Source: Oceanospirillaceae bacterium UBA2001 (GTDB lineage: Bacteria; Pseudomonadota; Gammaproteobacteria; Pseudomonadales; Balneatricaceae). From it: a DNA stretch of 9,274 nucleotides. The stretch lies in the NCBI GenBank assembly GCA_002335115.1, contig DDCR01000004.1, positions 970-10,243 of the forward strand. Direction: 5' to 3'. Position numbers and translations under genes: made by a program. Numbering within the stretch: the first letter of the stretch is position 1; each line of letters opens with the position of its first letter. Below the pieces are notes generated by a model. It worked only from the letters and a program-made list of their open reading frames with translations. It was not told the DNA's origin and did not search any database. Positions 7,753 to 9,274 of this stretch are shown here, one piece after another.

Positions 7753-9274
7753 CTAATTCCTTATCGGACTGCCAAGGTCAAGCATACTTACAATACGAGC
7801 TTGGGTATCCTTAGAGCGGGCCAAGCGCAAGAAGGATTCCCGTTCGGCATTAAACAAATCCTGCTCGCTCATCATGGTATTCGCTTTGACTTTGCCGCCG
7901 GTAAAAATACGGGCGAGTTCAGTACCTACGGCGACGTCGTGGGCCGTAATTTTTTGTTGATCTTCGGCTTCGAATAACCAATCCATCATTTCCCTATACG
8001 TATCCTCACCTGCCATGGGCAGTGGTTTGCGGGGCTTTGCTTTTTTGACCCGATCCAGTTGTGATAATGCTTCACTTAATAAGCGGTCTCGGTTCATCAT
8101 GTATTGATCTTCTGGGTACAGCATGGCTTGCTCAGTGGCTTCTATGGGCGACGTTGCTGTCCAACCATATCCCACAATCATAAACGCTTTCCATGCCGCA
8201 GCTTTCATATCGCCAAGGACTTCATACCATCGGTATAGATACTCTTTACAGCCCCCTCCACCTGGCACAACGCCAACGCTTGATTCGACTAAGCCCATAA
8301 CAGAATTCGCATGTCCAATGACATGGTCAGCGGCTAACACTACTTCAAAACCCCCGCCAATAGACATGCCCGCCGGTGCAGCAATGACCGGTAAGGGACA
8401 CTCATTAATGGCGTGCATTGTGTGTTGAAAATGATTTAGGAAGTCATCCATACCCTTGTAATCTTGGGTTTCAAAGAACTCGCGAAAGGCGACTAGATTT
8501 ACTCCACAGGAAAAATGTTGGGCGTCATTGTGAATCACAACACCTCGCAGTTGGCGCTGCTGTGCCTGCTCAAGCGCATGGCGAATAACATCCATAGACT
8601 CACTGTCTAGGGCGTTAGCCTTGGAATGAAATTCTATAATGGCTGCCCCATCATGCTCAAACCAACTGGCTTTAGCATTACTATACTGAGCCGTTAGGGT
8701 TTGGCGTAATTCAGAAAAACGCAGTACACCAGCGGGTCTGTTAATTGGAGCATATTGCCCCCCATGTTCTAAGCTGCATAATTGTTGGTCAATGACTTGA
8801 TAGAAACCGTGTTGTTTAGCTGCCAATAAAAGCATGGGTGCGACCTGACGGTTTTCTTTTTGCATACGCTCAACCACTCGCTGAGCACCAATCTGATCTA
8901 ATAACTCAAAGGGGCCATAAATCCAGTTATAGCCAAGTTTCATAGCGTCGTCGATGGGTAGAATGTTGCGGCCAATTTCTGGGATCAGGGCTGCTGCATA
9001 ATTCAATGTGCTCGACAAGACTTGCCATGCAAAACGACCATATGCGCTATCGTCATCTAATAATACAGCAACGCCTTCAGCTTCTGCTTGTTGCGCCAAT
9101 GGCAGTTGCAAACGGGCTGTCGTTTGATACGTGCCATCAGTTAAGTTCAACATTTGTTTACCGGCGTCTGTATCTCGGTAAAATCCTTGACCGCCTTTAT
9201 TGCCAGTTTGTCCGTTAGCCACCATTTTTGTCATTAAAGGAATAGGCTGAGCATATTGATGAAACTCGTCCTCT
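7753..9274 (-). CDS. FadN-type 3-hydroxyacyl-CoA dehydrogenase/enoyl-CoA hydratase fusion (5' partial)
   Basis: The frame is open from the right edge, so only the C-terminal 506 codons are visible; the Met at 9234 is internal, since the frame continues upstream of it without a stop and conserved residues follow immediately. Numbering from that Met: residues 1-20 (VANGQTGNKGGQGFY) end the first dehydrogenase C-terminal domain; about 66-125 (GYNWIYGPFELLDQIGAQR) is the second; about 190-400 is a crotonase-fold hydratase. The hydratase keeps both expected catalytic glutamates, Glu297 in GGGFEVVLAAD and Glu317 in GLVESSVGVVPGGGG, and an oxyanion-hole segment FSCGVNL (241-247), where many relatives have Ala for Cys243. 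Dehydrogenase-then-hydratase order is that of FadN (YusL) of Bacillus, about 790 aa, and opposite to FadB/FadJ; the NAD-binding domain should lie beyond the edge. In beta-oxidation such proteins hydrate trans-2-enoyl-CoA and oxidise the 3-hydroxyacyl-CoA. A thiolase partner gene often lies nearby but none is visible. Family is secure; chain-length preference is unknown. Confidence 0.88.
   Translation of the reverse strand, partial: EDEFHQYAQPIPLMTKMVANGQTGNKGGQGFYRDTDAGKQMLNLTDGTYQTTARLQLPLAQQAEAEGVAVLLDDDSAYGRFAWQVLSSTLNYAAALIPEIGRNILPIDDAMKLGYNWIYGPFELLDQIGAQRVVERMQKENRQVAPMLLLAAKQHGFYQVIDQQLCSLEHGGQYAPINRPAGVLRFSELRQTLTAQYSNAKASWFEHDGAAIIEFHSKANALDSESMDVIRHALEQAQQRQLRGVVIHNDAQHFSCGVNLVAFREFFETQDYKGMDDFLNHFQHTMHAINECPLPVIAAPAGMSIGGGFEVVLAADHVIGHANSVMGLVESSVGVVPGGGGCKEYLYRWYEVLGDMKAAAWKAFMIVGYGWTATSPIEATEQAMLYPEDQYMMNRDRLLSEALSQLDRVKKAKPRKPLPMAGEDTYREMMDWLFEAEDQQKITAHDVAVGTELARIFTGGKVKANTMMSEQDLFNAERESFLRLARSKDTQARIVSMLDLGSPIRN

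Noticed and set aside
7738..7977. Plus-strand 79-codon frame beginning in the intergenic gap
   Set aside because: Nearly all of it is antisense to the conserved C-terminus of the FadN-like gene; the translation resembles no family I know and no ribosome site precedes it.

Overview
The window is chromosomal DNA of moderate GC content, most likely from a marine-type gammaproteobacterium in the broad Pseudomonas/Oceanospirillales group. I infer this from the adjacent yhdP and Nit-type amidase genes (the order rng-yhdP-nit-tldD is known from Pseudomonas), from a FadN-like beta-oxidation enzyme with inverted domain order, and from the chemoreceptor type. I cannot fix the genus. Both ends of the window cut through genes.

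Left half (1-4894, + strand): a very long AsmA/YhdP-family envelope protein, cut at its N-terminus by the window edge, is followed with a 20-base overlap by a carbon-nitrogen hydrolase with an intact Glu-Lys-Cys triad, probably a Nit1-like deaminated-glutathione amidase. The two genes look like one transcription unit. It ends at a symmetrical A-stem-T hairpin (4895-4918) that can also terminate the convergent gene.

Right half (4935-9274, - strand): a large transmembrane methyl-accepting chemotaxis protein of 866 residues has a periplasmic double-Cache-like sensor, five tandem HAMP-like units at a period of about 45 residues, a classic cytoplasmic signalling hairpin and a C-terminal pentapeptide of the CheR/CheB-docking type. 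Upstream of it on the same strand lies the C-terminal 506 codons of a FadN-type 3-hydroxyacyl-CoA dehydrogenase/enoyl-CoA hydratase fusion, which runs off the right edge. The 217-base gap between them (7536-7752) holds several short palindromes and a repeated CTAG-containing motif, but no promoter that I can assign firmly.

How they fit together: yhdP and nit form a conserved housekeeping pair (envelope lipid transport; metabolite repair). The chemoreceptor and the fatty-acid oxidation gene are separate functions. No chemotaxis kinase or adaptor gene, mobile element, CRISPR array or RNA gene is visible. I found no convincing undescribed system. The most notable points are the receptor's poly-HAMP array, the CX4C motif in its sensor, and the break in the usual nit-tldD order.
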